Assembly: GCF_021391535.1 (NCBI RefSeq) | Contig: NZ_CP090066.1 | Span: forward strand, 310,001 to 374,000 | Length of the DNA: 64,000 bases | Source of the DNA: Aurantimonas sp. HBX-1 | Lineage (GTDB): Bacteria > Pseudomonadota > Alphaproteobacteria > Rhizobiales > Rhizobiaceae | Direction of reading: 5' to 3' | In this document: one piece after another, positions 26,540-35,574 of the stretch | Layout of the letters: the number at the start of each line of letters is the position of its first letter | Numbering within the stretch: the stretch's first letter is position 1 | Program-made: the position numbers and the translations under genes | The notes under the pieces: generated by a model | The model's database searches: none | What the model was told of the DNA's origin: nothing | The model's input: the letters and a program-made list of their open reading frames with translations, nothing else

Positions 26540-27709
26540 TCAGTTGCGGCTCAGCGCCCGCTCGGCGAGACGCACCCAGAAGCTCGCGCCGAAGGCGATG
26601 GCGTCGTCGCAGAAGTCGTAGGCGGGGTTGTGCAGCGAGGCGCTGTCGCCATTGCCGATGAAGATGTAGGCGCCGGGCTTTTCCTCCAGCATGTAGGAAA
26701 AGTCCTCGCCGGCCATCATCGGGGCGATGTCCGGATCGACATTCGCCGGCCCGACGATCTCGCCGGCCACCGCGGCGCAGAACGACGCCTCGGCGGCGTC
26801 GTTGATGGTGATCGGGTAGTTCCGGTCGAAATCGATGTCGACGGCGGCCCCGTGCGCCGCGCAGATGCCGGCGGCGATGCCGCGCAGCCGTTCCTCGGCG
26901 AGGTCGCGCATCGCCGGGTCGAGCGAGCGCGCCGTGCCGGAGACGACCGCGGTGTCGGGAATGACGTTGTGGGCGAAGCCCGCATGCACCTGCGTCACCG
27001 AGACGACCAGCGACTTCAGCGGGTCGGCGTTGCGCCCGGCGATGGTCTGCAGCGCCTGGACCAGCGCCGCCGCCACCGGGATCGGGTCAACCGTGCTGTG
27101 CGGCAACGCCGCGTGGCCGCCGCGGCCCTTGACGGTGATGATGAACTCGTCGGTCGAGGCCATGATGCCGCCGGCGCGGATGCCGAATTTCCCCACCGCC
27201 AGGCCTGGCCGGTTGTGCATGCCGAAGACCCGGCCGATCGGCCAGCGGGCGAACAGCCCGTCCTCCATCATCGCCTTGGCGCCGGCGCCGCCTTCCTCGG
27301 CGGGCTGGAAGATCAGCGCCACCGTCCCGTCGAAGGCGCGGGATTCGGCGAGGCTGCGGGCCGCGCCCAGCAGCATCGCGGTGTGCCCGTCATGGCCGCA
27401 GGCGTGCATCGCGCCCGGGCGTCCGGACGCATAGGCAAGGCCGGTCTCCTCGACGATCGGCAGCGCGTCCATGTCGGCGCGCAGCCCGATCACCGGGCCC
27501 CCGGCACCGCCGCGCCCGTGGATCAGCCCGACGACGCCGGTGCGGCCGATCCCCGTCGCCACCTCGTCGCAGCCGAATTCCCGCAACTTGCCGGCGACGA
27601 ATGCGGCCGTGTCCACCACGTCGTAGAGGATTTCCGGATTGGCATGGAGGTGGTGGCGCCAGGCGGCGATTTCCGGCTGGCTCTCGGCAATTCGGTTGTT
27701 GACAGGCAT
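26540..27709 (-). CDS. M20-family amidohydrolase / aminoacylase
   Basis: Metal-dependent hydrolase of the M20D (HipO/AbgA-like) group that removes acyl groups from N-acyl amino acids or related amides. Seen: RADMDALPI, the metal ligands in HACGHDGHT, PAEEGG with the catalytic glutamate pair, and ALPHSTVDPI plus MMAGEDFSYML of the lid and C-terminal metal-binding parts. Start set at ATG 27709 (MPVNNRIAE), which matches the family N-terminus; a longer frame to 27790 adds an unrelated basic stretch. The exact substrate cannot be told from sequence. Divergent from the dac gene. Confidence 0.88.
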   Translation of the reverse strand: MPVNNRIAESQPEIAAWRHHLHANPEILYDVVDTAAFVAGKLREFGCDEVATGIGRTGVVGLIHGRGGAGGPVIGLRADMDALPIVEETGLAYASGRPGAMHACGHDGHTAMLLGAARSLAESRAFDGTVALIFQPAEEGGAGAKAMMEDGLFARWPIGRVFGMHNRPGLAVGKFGIRAGGIMASTDEFIITVKGRGGHAALPHSTVDPIPVAAALVQALQTIAGRNADPLKSLVVSVTQVHAGFAHNVIPDTAVVSGTARSLDPAMRDLAEERLRGIAAGICAAHGAAVDIDFDRNYPITINDAAEASFCAAVAGEIVGPANVDPDIAPMMAGEDFSYMLEEKPGAYIFIGNGDSASLHNPAYDFCDDAIAFGASFWVRLAERALSRN

Positions 27710-27868
27710 CGATGCTTTCCGGTCTTCCTGTTCATGGAACACAAGGCCGTGACTATCGCACGCCGACCTGCTTCGCCATGCTCGCGTCACAGCCTTCGGC
27801 TAGGCGCCCGCCACATGCGAAAAGTGGCAAGGCGCGCAGCCTGACCGCAATCAGTGAAGGAATCCAGC

Positions 27869-29308
27869 GTGAAGACGCTCCCCTCCCGTCGATTTCGTGT
27901 CCTCGCCCGGGTTTGCGTCGCCGCCTGCCTGCTCGTTGCCGCGCCGATCCCGGCCTGGGCCGCGCCCGCCCAGGCGGCGGCCGGGACGGAGGCGCCGCGG
28001 GAGCCGGGAATGGCTTCGATCGTGGTCGACGTCGCCACCGGCAAGGTGCTGTCGCAGGAGCACGCCACCGAGCGCCGCTACCCGGCCTCCACCACCAAGC
28101 TGATGACCGCCTATCTGGCCCTCCGGGCCATTGAGTCCGGCAAGTTCGGCCTCGACAGCCCGGTCGTCATGACCCGGGGCGCGGCCGCTCAGGCGCCGAG
28201 CAAGATGGGCTTCCAGCCGGGATCGGTGATGCGGCTCGACACGGCGCTGCGGATGATGCTGGTCAAGTCGGCGAACGACGTCGCCCACGCCATCGGCCAG
28301 ACGCTGGGCGGCGGCTCGATCGAAACCTTCGTGGGAATGATGAACGCCGAAGCCGAGCGCCTCGGCATGAAGGACACCCGCTTCATCAACCCCAACGGCC
28401 TGCCCGGCGACGGGCAGTATTCCAGCGCCAAGGATCTTGCCATGCTGGGCGTCGCGATCCGCCGCGACTTCCCCGCCTTCACCGACTATTTCGGCACCGA
28501 GGCGATCGCCGCCGGTGGCCGCATCATGAAGAACGGCAACAAGCTGCTCGGCCGCTTCGACGGGGCCGAGGGCATGAAGACCGGCTATATCTGCGCGTCC
28601 GGATTCAACCTCGTCTCCTCGGCGACGCGCAACGGACGCACCTTGGTCGCGGTGGTGATCGGCGCCAACGGCACGATCCCGCGCGAGCGGCGTTCGGCGG
28701 AAATCCTTCAGGCCGGCTTCGAGGCCGATCTCGCCGCCGTCGACACGACGCTGGACGAGCTGCCGGTCTCGGCCGGCGAGCCGATCGACGTCAGCGACTA
28801 TATCTGCTCGGCCAAGGGCCGCACCGACCGGGCGAACGAGCGACAGGCCGAAACCGGCCGCGAGGAAGTTTACGGTTCGCCCTATCTGCACGAGCTCAAC
28901 CGCCCGGAGGTCGTCGTGCCGGTCAGCCTCGGCGGCGCCGCCGGCAACGACATCGTCGAGCCCGGCATCTCGCTAATCGAGGCCTACGGCATCCCCATCC
29001 CGACATGGCGCCCGGATCAGCCGACCGGCGCCCTCGCCATGACCCCTGAAGACGTCGGCGTTTCTTCCGGGCTGGGCGTGCTGACGCCGGGCGAGGATCC
29101 GGTCGAGACCAGCGCCGCGGTGCGTGCCGACGTCCTGGGGGCTGAGGCGACGCAGGCGCCCGGCGACGAAGGCTCCGGCGACCCCGCCGCGTCGGACGAC
29201 CTGGCGGGCACGGCCGGCAAGACCTCGCGGCTCGGCAGCAGCTTCGACGACGTGCCGCTGCGCGCCGGTGCCGCCGTGCCGATCCCCGGCGAGCGGGCGG
29301 CCAATTGA
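27869..29308 (+). CDS. D-alanyl-D-alanine carboxypeptidase (S11 family)
   Basis: Low-molecular-weight penicillin-binding protein that trims the terminal D-Ala from peptidoglycan stem peptides in the periplasm. A signal peptide ends near AWAAPAQA. The catalytic set is complete: STTK (SxxK), SAND (SxN) and KTGY (KTG). The roughly 170-residue C-terminal extension, acidic and Pro/Ala-rich, is longer than in E. coli DacA and could be a substrate or membrane-interaction region. GTG at 27869 is preferred because GAAGGAA lies just before it; GTG 27854 is an in-frame alternative. A CobW gene follows after 10 bases. Confidence 0.92.
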   Translation: MKTLPSRRFRVLARVCVAACLLVAAPIPAWAAPAQAAAGTEAPREPGMASIVVDVATGKVLSQEHATERRYPASTTKLMTAYLALRAIESGKFGLDSPVVMTRGAAAQAPSKMGFQPGSVMRLDTALRMMLVKSANDVAHAIGQTLGGGSIETFVGMMNAEAERLGMKDTRFINPNGLPGDGQYSSAKDLAMLGVAIRRDFPAFTDYFGTEAIAAGGRIMKNGNKLLGRFDGAEGMKTGYICASGFNLVSSATRNGRTLVAVVIGANGTIPRERRSAEILQAGFEADLAAVDTTLDELPVSAGEPIDVSDYICSAKGRTDRANERQAETGREEVYGSPYLHELNRPEVVVPVSLGGAAGNDIVEPGISLIEAYGIPIPTWRPDQPTGALAMTPEDVGVSSGLGVLTPGEDPVETSAAVRADVLGAEATQAPGDEGSGDPAASDDLAGTAGKTSRLGSSFDDVPLRAGAAVPIPGERAAN

Positions 29309-29318
29309 CCGCCTCCCG

Positions 29319-30440
29319 ATGAACGGCAGCCCTCGTGCCGCCCCCGCTCCGATCCGCCTCACCGTCCTGACCGGCTTCCTCGGCGCCGGCAAGACCAGCC
29401 TGCTCAACCGTCTGCTGGCGGAGACGCCGGTCGCCAATCTCGCCGTCGTCGTCAACGAGTTCGGCGCCGTCGGTCTCGACCAGATGCTGATCGAGACCGC
29501 CGCCAGCGACGGCGTCATCGAGCTGTCGGAAGGCTGCGTGTGCTGCACCGTGCGCGGCGCGCTGGTCGACACGCTGGTGATGCTCGCCACCCGGGCGAGG
29601 CCGGCAGGGGCGCCGCCGCTCGAGCGGGTGATCGTCGAGACCACCGGGCTTGCCGATCCGACGCCGATCCTCGCCTCGCTGATGACCCACGAAATGCTTG
29701 CCGAGGCTTACGCGCTCGACGGGGTGGTGACCGTGGTCGACCATCTGGCCGGCGCCGCCAACCTCGCCGAGCGCCCGGAGGCGCGCCGCCAGGTGGCGGT
29801 GGCCGACCGGATCGTGCTGACCAAGGGCGACCTCGCCGCCGACCTCGACCAGGGTCCGCTGCTGGAAGCGCTCGACGGGCTCAACCCGGCGGCCCTGCGC
29901 ATCGACGCGACGGACGGGCAGCTTCTGGCGCAGCGGCTCCTCGGTTGCGGCGTCGTCGATCCGGCGACGGGCAAGGCCGACCCGGGAAGGTGGCTCGGCG
30001 CAGCGTCCGCGGCCCACGGCGGACATGCCGGGCATCACGAACATGCCGGCCACGCGCCGCACGGCGCGATAAGGTCCTTTGCCCTCGTCCGGCCGGAGCC
30101 GGTGGCGTGGGAAGCGGTCGCCGCCTTTCTCGATCTCATGGCCGCCACGCAGGGCGAGCGCATCCTGCGCATGAAGGCGGTCGTGCATCTGCGCGAGGAC
30201 CCGTCCCGGCCGGTCGTGCTGCACGGCGTGCGCAGCTACCAGCACCCGCCCGCGCAGCTGGCCGCCTGGCCCGCCGGCATGGCCCGGGAGACTCGCATCG
30301 TGCTGATCGGCGAGCATCTCGACGAGACCTATGCGCGCGATCTCTTCGCGGCCTTCACCGGCGGCCTGCGCAGCGACGCGCCGGACCGCGCCGCGCTCGA
30401 GGCGAACCCGCTCGCCGTGCCGGGCCACTCCTTCGGGTGA
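29319..30440 (+). CDS. CobW/G3E-family P-loop GTPase (metallochaperone)
   Basis: G3E GTPase of the CobW/ZNG group, which moves zinc, cobalt or other metals to client proteins. Walker A GFLGAGKTS (19-27), the metal-binding CVCC (73-76) in the usual ELSEGCVCC context, ETTGLADPTP switch region and the base-specificity TKGD are all visible. A histidine-rich loop (HGGHAGHHEHAGHAPHG, about residues 229-246) offers extra metal binding. The CobW C-terminal domain follows (VHLREDPSRPVVLHGVRS). Start ATG 29319 is ten bases after the carboxypeptidase gene, so the two may share a transcript. The metal cannot be assigned. Confidence 0.9.
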   Translation: MNGSPRAAPAPIRLTVLTGFLGAGKTSLLNRLLAETPVANLAVVVNEFGAVGLDQMLIETAASDGVIELSEGCVCCTVRGALVDTLVMLATRARPAGAPPLERVIVETTGLADPTPILASLMTHEMLAEAYALDGVVTVVDHLAGAANLAERPEARRQVAVADRIVLTKGDLAADLDQGPLLEALDGLNPAALRIDATDGQLLAQRLLGCGVVDPATGKADPGRWLGAASAAHGGHAGHHEHAGHAPHGAIRSFALVRPEPVAWEAVAAFLDLMAATQGERILRMKAVVHLREDPSRPVVLHGVRSYQHPPAQLAAWPAGMARETRIVLIGEHLDETYARDLFAAFTGGLRSDAPDRAALEANPLAVPGHSFG

Positions 30441-30534
30441 GGGTGCCGGCTCCCTACAACGCGGCGGGCGGCGACACTATGTAGCTGCCGCGCGGCCGTT
30501 CGGCCGGCGCGTCTCTCACAGCCGCGGAACCGTC

Positions 30535-31086
30535 ATGTCCCTCTACTCGATCGATCCCCAGACCATCGTCGATTTCTGGCGGGAGGCGGGGCCGGAACGC
30601 TGGTTCGAAAAGGACGAGGCGTTCGACGCCGAGATCGGCGCCCGGTTCGGCGACATCTACGAGCAGGCGGCGCGCGGCGAACTTGAGGCGTGGCGCGAGT
30701 ATCCGACTGGCGCGCTGGCCCTGGTCATCCTGCTCGACCAGTTTCCGCGCAACATGTTCCGCGACTCGCCCCGGGCCTTTGCCACCGACGAGAAGGCCCT
30801 GGCGATCGCCCGCGAGGCGTTGGCGCGCGGCGACGCCCATACGGTCGGCGACGATCTCAACCAGTTCCTCGCGGTGCCGCTGATGCATGCCGAGGATCTC
30901 GAGGCGCAGGAAGAATGTGTCCGCTGGATGGGCGAGATCGGCGACGAGAAGAACCTCGCCTACGCCAAGGATCACCGCGACATCATCGCGCGCTTCGGCC
31001 GCTTTCCGCATCGCAATCCGGTCCTCGGCCGCACCACGACGCCGGAGGAGCAGGCGTTCCTCGATGGCGGCGGCTTTGCGGGCTGA
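30535..31086 (+). CDS. DUF924-family protein
   Basis: A 183-residue member of DUF924, helical TPR-like proteins widespread in Proteobacteria with no firmly known role. Conserved segments are present: VDFWREAGPERWF, LALVILLDQFPRNMFR, FLAVPLMHAEDLEAQE and the C-terminal RFGRFPHRNPVLGR. ATG 30535 starts the conserved region. No partner is evident. Confidence 0.9.
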   Translation: MSLYSIDPQTIVDFWREAGPERWFEKDEAFDAEIGARFGDIYEQAARGELEAWREYPTGALALVILLDQFPRNMFRDSPRAFATDEKALAIAREALARGDAHTVGDDLNQFLAVPLMHAEDLEAQEECVRWMGEIGDEKNLAYAKDHRDIIARFGRFPHRNPVLGRTTTPEEQAFLDGGGFAG

Positions 31087-31210
31087 CCGGATGCGGACGA
31101 TCCGAACCAAGGCAGCGGCACTTTCTTAAGGCTCTCGCGCTAGTCTCGCGATCCTCCGCCGGCTGTCGGTCCGCGGTGCCGAGATGCATCTTCACGCGTA
31201 GAGTTGAATC

Positions 31211-32488
31211 ATGGCAGCCGAGCCGCTTAACGAGACGGCGCCCCTTCCGCCGATCCCCGACCTGCCGAAGCGCCAGCGCCCCGACGAGAAGAACCCGCCG
31301 GAGCTGGATCTGGCCATTCCCCACCAGGGCGCCGCCCGGCGGTTCTCGGTCTACGCGCCGATGGCCGCCTTCGACCTGGTCTCCGAGCTGCGGCACCTGT
31401 CGCACCGGGCGATCGAGGGCAACGTGTTCTTCGACCCGCGCTTCCTCGTGCCGGCGATGCCGCGCCTCGACGAGCGACGGGTCCGCCTGATGGTGATCCG
31501 CGACGAGGACGAGGCGCGCAGCCGGCTGCGGCTCCTGATGCCGTTCTCGGTGGAACGGGCCGGCCTGGTCCGCGGCCCGAGGACGATCCGCGCCTGGACG
31601 CATCCGTTCGGGCCGCTGGGCACGCTGCCGCTCGACGGCGACGATCCCGCCGGAACCCTGACCAGCCTCCTGGAGACGCTGGCCCGGCGCGAGCTGAACC
31701 TTCCCCGCATCCTGGTCCTGCCGGAGCTTCGCATCGACGGGCCGATGGCGAGCGCGCTGGTCGGCGTGGCGGAGCGGCTGGGCCTGCCGGTCGCCAAGGT
31801 CAACGCCTTCACCCGGGCGGCGCTCACCAAGGCCGGCCCCGCGAGCTACCTGCGCCAGAAATCGCTCTCCCACCGGCGGCGCCGCGAGCTTTCGCGCCAG
31901 CGGCGGCTGCTCGACCGGCAGGGAACGGTCCGCTTCGAGGTGGCCCGGGACCCGGAGAGCGTGCGCTTCGCCTTCGAGGATTTCCTGGCGCTGGAGGCCA
32001 GCGGCTGGAAAGGGCGCGAGCGCAGTGCCCTCACCATGGACCGCTACCGCTCGGCGTTTGCCCGCGAGTCGGTCAACGCGCTGGCCGAGGACGGGCGGGC
32101 GCGCGTCTTCACGCTGCGCCTCGACGGCCGGGCCATCGCCAGCCTCGTCGTCTTCATCGACAGGGGCGAGGCCTATGCCTGGAAGAGCGCCTATGACGAG
32201 GCCTATGCGCAGGCCTCGCCCGGCCAGCAGCTGGTGGCCGAGGCGACGCGCTCGCTGGTCGCAGACCCGGCCGTCAAGCGCGCCGATTCCTGCGCCATGC
32301 CCGACCATTTCGTGATGAACCGCTTCTGGAAGGACCGGATCTCCATCGCCACGCTGGTGGTGGGCCTCGATCCGGACAGCGCGCGGGCCGTGGAAGCGGC
32401 GGCGAAGGGCCTCGCCGCCGCGCGGCGGTCGCGCAACTTCGTGCGGCTGATGCGCGAAAGGCTGGCCGCGGTCTGGCCGTCGCGCTGA
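31211..32488 (+). CDS. GNAT-family N-acetyltransferase, CelD/BcsL-like
   Basis: A 425-residue protein with a C-terminal GNAT_6 (BioF2-like) acyltransferase domain: FEDFLALEASGWKGRE is the hallmark of this group, followed by LDGRAIASLVVFIDRGEAYAWKSAYDEAYA and PGQQLVAEATRSL. Relatives are found in exopolysaccharide and cellulose biosynthesis clusters and acylate unknown substrates. There are no polysaccharide genes next to it, so the substrate is unknown. The N-terminal 45 residues are proline-rich and probably disordered. Confidence 0.82.
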   Translation: MAAEPLNETAPLPPIPDLPKRQRPDEKNPPELDLAIPHQGAARRFSVYAPMAAFDLVSELRHLSHRAIEGNVFFDPRFLVPAMPRLDERRVRLMVIRDEDEARSRLRLLMPFSVERAGLVRGPRTIRAWTHPFGPLGTLPLDGDDPAGTLTSLLETLARRELNLPRILVLPELRIDGPMASALVGVAERLGLPVAKVNAFTRAALTKAGPASYLRQKSLSHRRRRELSRQRRLLDRQGTVRFEVARDPESVRFAFEDFLALEASGWKGRERSALTMDRYRSAFARESVNALAEDGRARVFTLRLDGRAIASLVVFIDRGEAYAWKSAYDEAYAQASPGQQLVAEATRSLVADPAVKRADSCAMPDHFVMNRFWKDRISIATLVVGLDPDSARAVEAAAKGLAAARRSRNFVRLMRERLAAVWPSR

Positions 32489-32512
32489 GCGCCGATCGTC
32501 GGGAAGCCCGGA

Positions 32513-34207
32513 TCAGGCCAGCGCCGCCGCCTCGGCTTCCGCGACGGCGCGCTGGCGGAACTCCCGCCGGATGATCTTGCCGCTGGTGGTCAGCGGCATC
32601 TCGGTCACGAACGCCACCTCGCGCGGATATTCGTGCGCCGAAAGGCGCTGGCGCACGAAGGACTGGATGGCGGCGGCGAGCGCGGCGTCCGGCACCACCC
32701 CGTCGGCCGGCACCACATAGGCCTTGACGATCTCGGTGCGCAGGTCGTCGGGCTTGCCGACCACCGCCGCGAGCTTCACCGCCGGGTGGGCGAGCAGGCA
32801 GTCCTCCACCTCGCCGGGGCCGATGCGGTAGCCGGCCGAGGTGATGACGTCGTCGTCGCGGCCGACGAAGCGGACATAGCCGTCCCTGTCCATCACCCCC
32901 TGGTCGCCGGTCAGGAGCCAGCCGGCGGGAACCTTGCGGCGCGTCGCTTCCGGATCCTGCCAGTAGCCGAGGAACATGACCGGATCGGGCGCGGCGACCG
33001 CGATGGTGCCGGTCATGCCGGGAGCGACCTCCTGCCCGTCCTCGCCGAGGATCGCGACGCGGTGACCCGGCACGGCCTTGCCGATCGCGCCGGCGCGCGA
33101 GACGCCGAAGCGGGCGGAGGAGCCGAGCACCATGTTGCACTCGGTCTGGCCGTAGAACTCGTTGACGGCGACGCCCAGCGCCGCTGCCGCCCAGTGGAAC
33201 GTGTCGCGCGGCAGGCTTTCCCCGGCCGAGCCGACGGTGCGCAAGCCGAGCCCCGCGAGGGCATCGGGTGTCGCCGCGGCCTTCAGCATGCGCAGGGCCG
33301 TCGCCGGCAGGAAGGCGTTGCGGATCCGCTGCCGCGCCATCAGCGCGAAGGCATCGCCGGCGTCGAACCGGCTGGCGGAAAACACCACCGGCACGCCGAA
33401 ATACAGCGACGGCAGCAGCGCGTTGAGGAGGCCGCCGGCCCAGGCCCAGTCGGACGGCGTCCAGAGCCGGTCGTCCGCCGCCGGAAACCCCTCGTGATGG
33501 AAGCGCATGCCCGGCAGGTGGCCGAGGAGAACGCGGTGGCCGTGCAGCGCGCCCTTCGGCGGGCCGGTCGTGCCGGAGGTGAAGATGATCATCGCCGGGT
33601 CGTCGGGCCCCGTCGCCGCCATGCCGCCGTCGCCGCCCTCGCGTTCGAGGCGGGCGAAGTCGAGCAGCCCGGGCTCCGCCGCCGCGCCGACCACGACGAC
33701 GTGCTCCAGCGCCGGCAGGTCTTCCGTGACGGCGCGCAGCGTGGCAAGGCCGTCCGCCGCGATCACCACGACGCGCGCGCCGGCCGCCGCGAGACGGAAG
33801 CCGAGGGCATCCGGGCCGAAGCGCTGCGACAGCGGCACCGCGATGGCGCCCAGCCGGTAGACGGCGAGATGCGCCACCGCCGCCTCGAAGCCCTGCGGCA
33901 GCACGATGGCGACGCGGTCGCCGCGCCGCACGCCGCGGCGGGCGAGGCCGGCCGCGAGGCCGCGAGAGCGGCGCGCCAGTTCGCCGTAGCTCAGCGTCCG
34001 GGCCGGCGCGGCGCCGCGATCCTCGATCAAGCAGGTCCGCTCCGGCTCGCGCGCCGCCCAGGCATCGGCGCAGGCCTCGGCGATGTTGAACCGCGCCGGC
34101 AGGCGCCAGGCAAAGCCTGCCCGCAGCGCCTCGTAGGACGGCGCCTCCAGCGCCGCGTCGTTCCAGGGCGGGGCGGCGAAGGCGAGGCTTGCCAGATGCT
34201 GCGTCAT
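32513..34207 (-). CDS. AMP-dependent acyl-CoA synthetase
   Basis: ANL-superfamily enzyme that activates a carboxylic acid to acyl-AMP and then acyl-CoA (564 residues). Motifs: the P-loop FTSGTTGPPKG, the YGQTE aspartate/glutamate motif, TGDQG with the adenylate aspartate, the hinge GRDDDVITSAGYRIG and the catalytic lysine in TSGKIIRRE. The overall form resembles medium-chain or acetyl-CoA-synthetase-like proteins acting on short or medium acids. Start ATG 34207 gives MTQHLASLAF; a longer frame to 34618 runs into clpS on the other strand and is not supported. Substrate not resolved. Confidence 0.9.
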   Translation of the reverse strand: MTQHLASLAFAAPPWNDAALEAPSYEALRAGFAWRLPARFNIAEACADAWAAREPERTCLIEDRGAAPARTLSYGELARRSRGLAAGLARRGVRRGDRVAIVLPQGFEAAVAHLAVYRLGAIAVPLSQRFGPDALGFRLAAAGARVVVIAADGLATLRAVTEDLPALEHVVVVGAAAEPGLLDFARLEREGGDGGMAATGPDDPAMIIFTSGTTGPPKGALHGHRVLLGHLPGMRFHHEGFPAADDRLWTPSDWAWAGGLLNALLPSLYFGVPVVFSASRFDAGDAFALMARQRIRNAFLPATALRMLKAAATPDALAGLGLRTVGSAGESLPRDTFHWAAAALGVAVNEFYGQTECNMVLGSSARFGVSRAGAIGKAVPGHRVAILGEDGQEVAPGMTGTIAVAAPDPVMFLGYWQDPEATRRKVPAGWLLTGDQGVMDRDGYVRFVGRDDDVITSAGYRIGPGEVEDCLLAHPAVKLAAVVGKPDDLRTEIVKAYVVPADGVVPDAALAAAIQSFVRQRLSAHEYPREVAFVTEMPLTTSGKIIRREFRQRAVAEAEAAALA

Positions 34208-34436
34208 GGGGATCGTGCCGTGGGTCGTTGTCCGCCCGCCTGTGTCGCGCCGCGTCGCGGGCCCGGCGGTCGCCGCACCTTCTAGCATGTCCCGGCGCCG
34301 CGTCACCGCCTGTCGCCGCCGCGTCCGGCCGGGCAGGGCGGGGGCGCCTGTTCCGGCGAACGTGAACGGCGATGCCCTGACCTTCTTCCGCACCGCGCTA
34401 AGTCGCTTGTGGATCCCAACCAGCCCACGGCCCGCC

Positions 34437-34742
34437 ATGAGCGACACCGGCACAAGGCTTCGACCCCAGACCGTGACCAAGGTGGCGCGGCCGCGGCTCC
34501 ACAAGGTCATCCTCCTCAACGACGACTTCACGCCGCGCGATTTCGTGGTGATGGTGCTGAAGGCGGAGTTCCGGCTCGGCGCCGGGCAGGCGCGCCGGGT
34601 GATGATCACCGCGCACATGAAGGGCGCCTGCGTCGTCTCGGTCTATCCGCGCGACGTCGCCGAGACCAAGGCGGCGAGAGCCACCGACGCCGGCCGCGCC
34701 AAGGGCCACCCGCTGACCTTCACGACGGAGCCGGAGGAATAG
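34437..34742 (+). CDS. clpS: ATP-dependent Clp protease adaptor ClpS (ClpS2-type)
   Basis: Adaptor that presents N-degron substrates to ClpAP. The 101-residue protein shows the ClpS core LHKVILLNDDFTPRDFVVMVL, the histidine in ITAHMKGACVVSVYPRDVAETKA, and a short disordered N-terminus. The substrate pocket residues Asn and His appear kept, while the surrounding helix differs from E. coli ClpS, as in the second ClpS paralogue found in many alphaproteobacteria. clpA is not adjacent. Start ATG 34437. Confidence 0.88.
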   Translation: MSDTGTRLRPQTVTKVARPRLHKVILLNDDFTPRDFVVMVLKAEFRLGAGQARRVMITAHMKGACVVSVYPRDVAETKAARATDAGRAKGHPLTFTTEPEE

Positions 34743-34769
34743 CGCCGGCGGTACCGGCAAGGGGGGGGA

Positions 34770-34854
34770 TGGTGCGGGTGGTCGGAATCGAACCGACACT
34801 CCTTGCGGAACCGGATTTTGAGTCCGGCGCGTCTACCAGTTCCACCACACCCGC
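34770..34854 (-). tRNA. tRNA-Leu (anticodon CAA)
   Basis: Minus-strand 85-base tRNA with encoded CCA and the long variable arm of class II tRNAs. Acceptor stem GCGGGTG pairs with CACCCGC; the anticodon stem CCGGA/TCCGG encloses CTCAAAA, giving anticodon CAA (Leu, TTG); the T-arm has GGTTCGATTCC. Confidence 0.95.
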
Positions 34855-34919
34855 GACCGCCGGCCCCCGCGCGCGGGAGACCAGCCTGCCGATTCGATAC
34901 AGCAGCCGCGGCGCGATTG

Positions 34920-35513
34920 CTAGACTTCAGGCGGCGCCTGGCGCCGGCCCGTGGCAAACGGCCGGCTGAGAAAGCGGGAGCCGGCCAGCCCGAAGCGCCA
35001 GGGGACATCGGCCGCCCGGGTGATGCCGATCCGCGGCCCGGCGATGATGGCGGACGGCGCCGGACCGGTCTCCAGGCGGAAGGGCGCCGCATCGAGCGGC
35101 AGGCCGTCATGCGCGCCGGTGATCGCGAGTGCCTGGGTGAGCCGCCCGGGTCCCGAGCAGAGCAGCCGCACCGCCTCGGTCCCGCGGCGACCGCGCATCG
35201 CCTCCAGGCCCGCCAGCGGCTCCAGCGCGCGGATCAGCACGGCGCTGCCCGTCCGGCCCTCGCCGCAGACGATGTTGAAGCACCAGTGGATACCGTAGGA
35301 TCGGTAGACATAGGCCCGGCCGGGCGGCCCGAACATCGCGGCGTTGCGCGCCGTCGGGCCGCGGAACGAGTGCGAGGCAGGGTCCTCGTGATCGTAGGCT
35401 TCGGTCTCGACGATCGACCCGCCGACGCCGTCCAGCAGCAGGGTGGCGCCGATCAGGTCGCGGGCGACGCTTACGGCGTCGCGGCGGAAGAACGCGGGCA
35501 GCAGCAGCCCCAT
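34920..35513 (-). CDS. DNA-3-methyladenine glycosylase (AAG/MPG type)
   Basis: Base-excision repair glycosylase removing alkylated purines. The 197-residue protein begins FFRRDAVSVARDLIGATLL, contains the catalytic glutamate in IVETEAYDHEDPASHSFRG, the intercalating YVYRSYGIHWCFNIV strand, and GPGRLTQALAI. Start ATG 35513; a longer open frame upstream is a shadow of the helicase gene. It follows the DEAD-box helicase by 61 bases on the same strand. Confidence 0.93.
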   Translation of the reverse strand: MGLLLPAFFRRDAVSVARDLIGATLLLDGVGGSIVETEAYDHEDPASHSFRGPTARNAAMFGPPGRAYVYRSYGIHWCFNIVCGEGRTGSAVLIRALEPLAGLEAMRGRRGTEAVRLLCSGPGRLTQALAITGAHDGLPLDAAPFRLETGPAPSAIIAGPRIGITRAADVPWRFGLAGSRFLSRPFATGRRQAPPEV

Positions 35514-35574
35514 CGCGGCACCCCTCCTGCCTTGTCGGTTCTGTCCGGCCGGGACGGCGGCGGGCCGCCTCCGG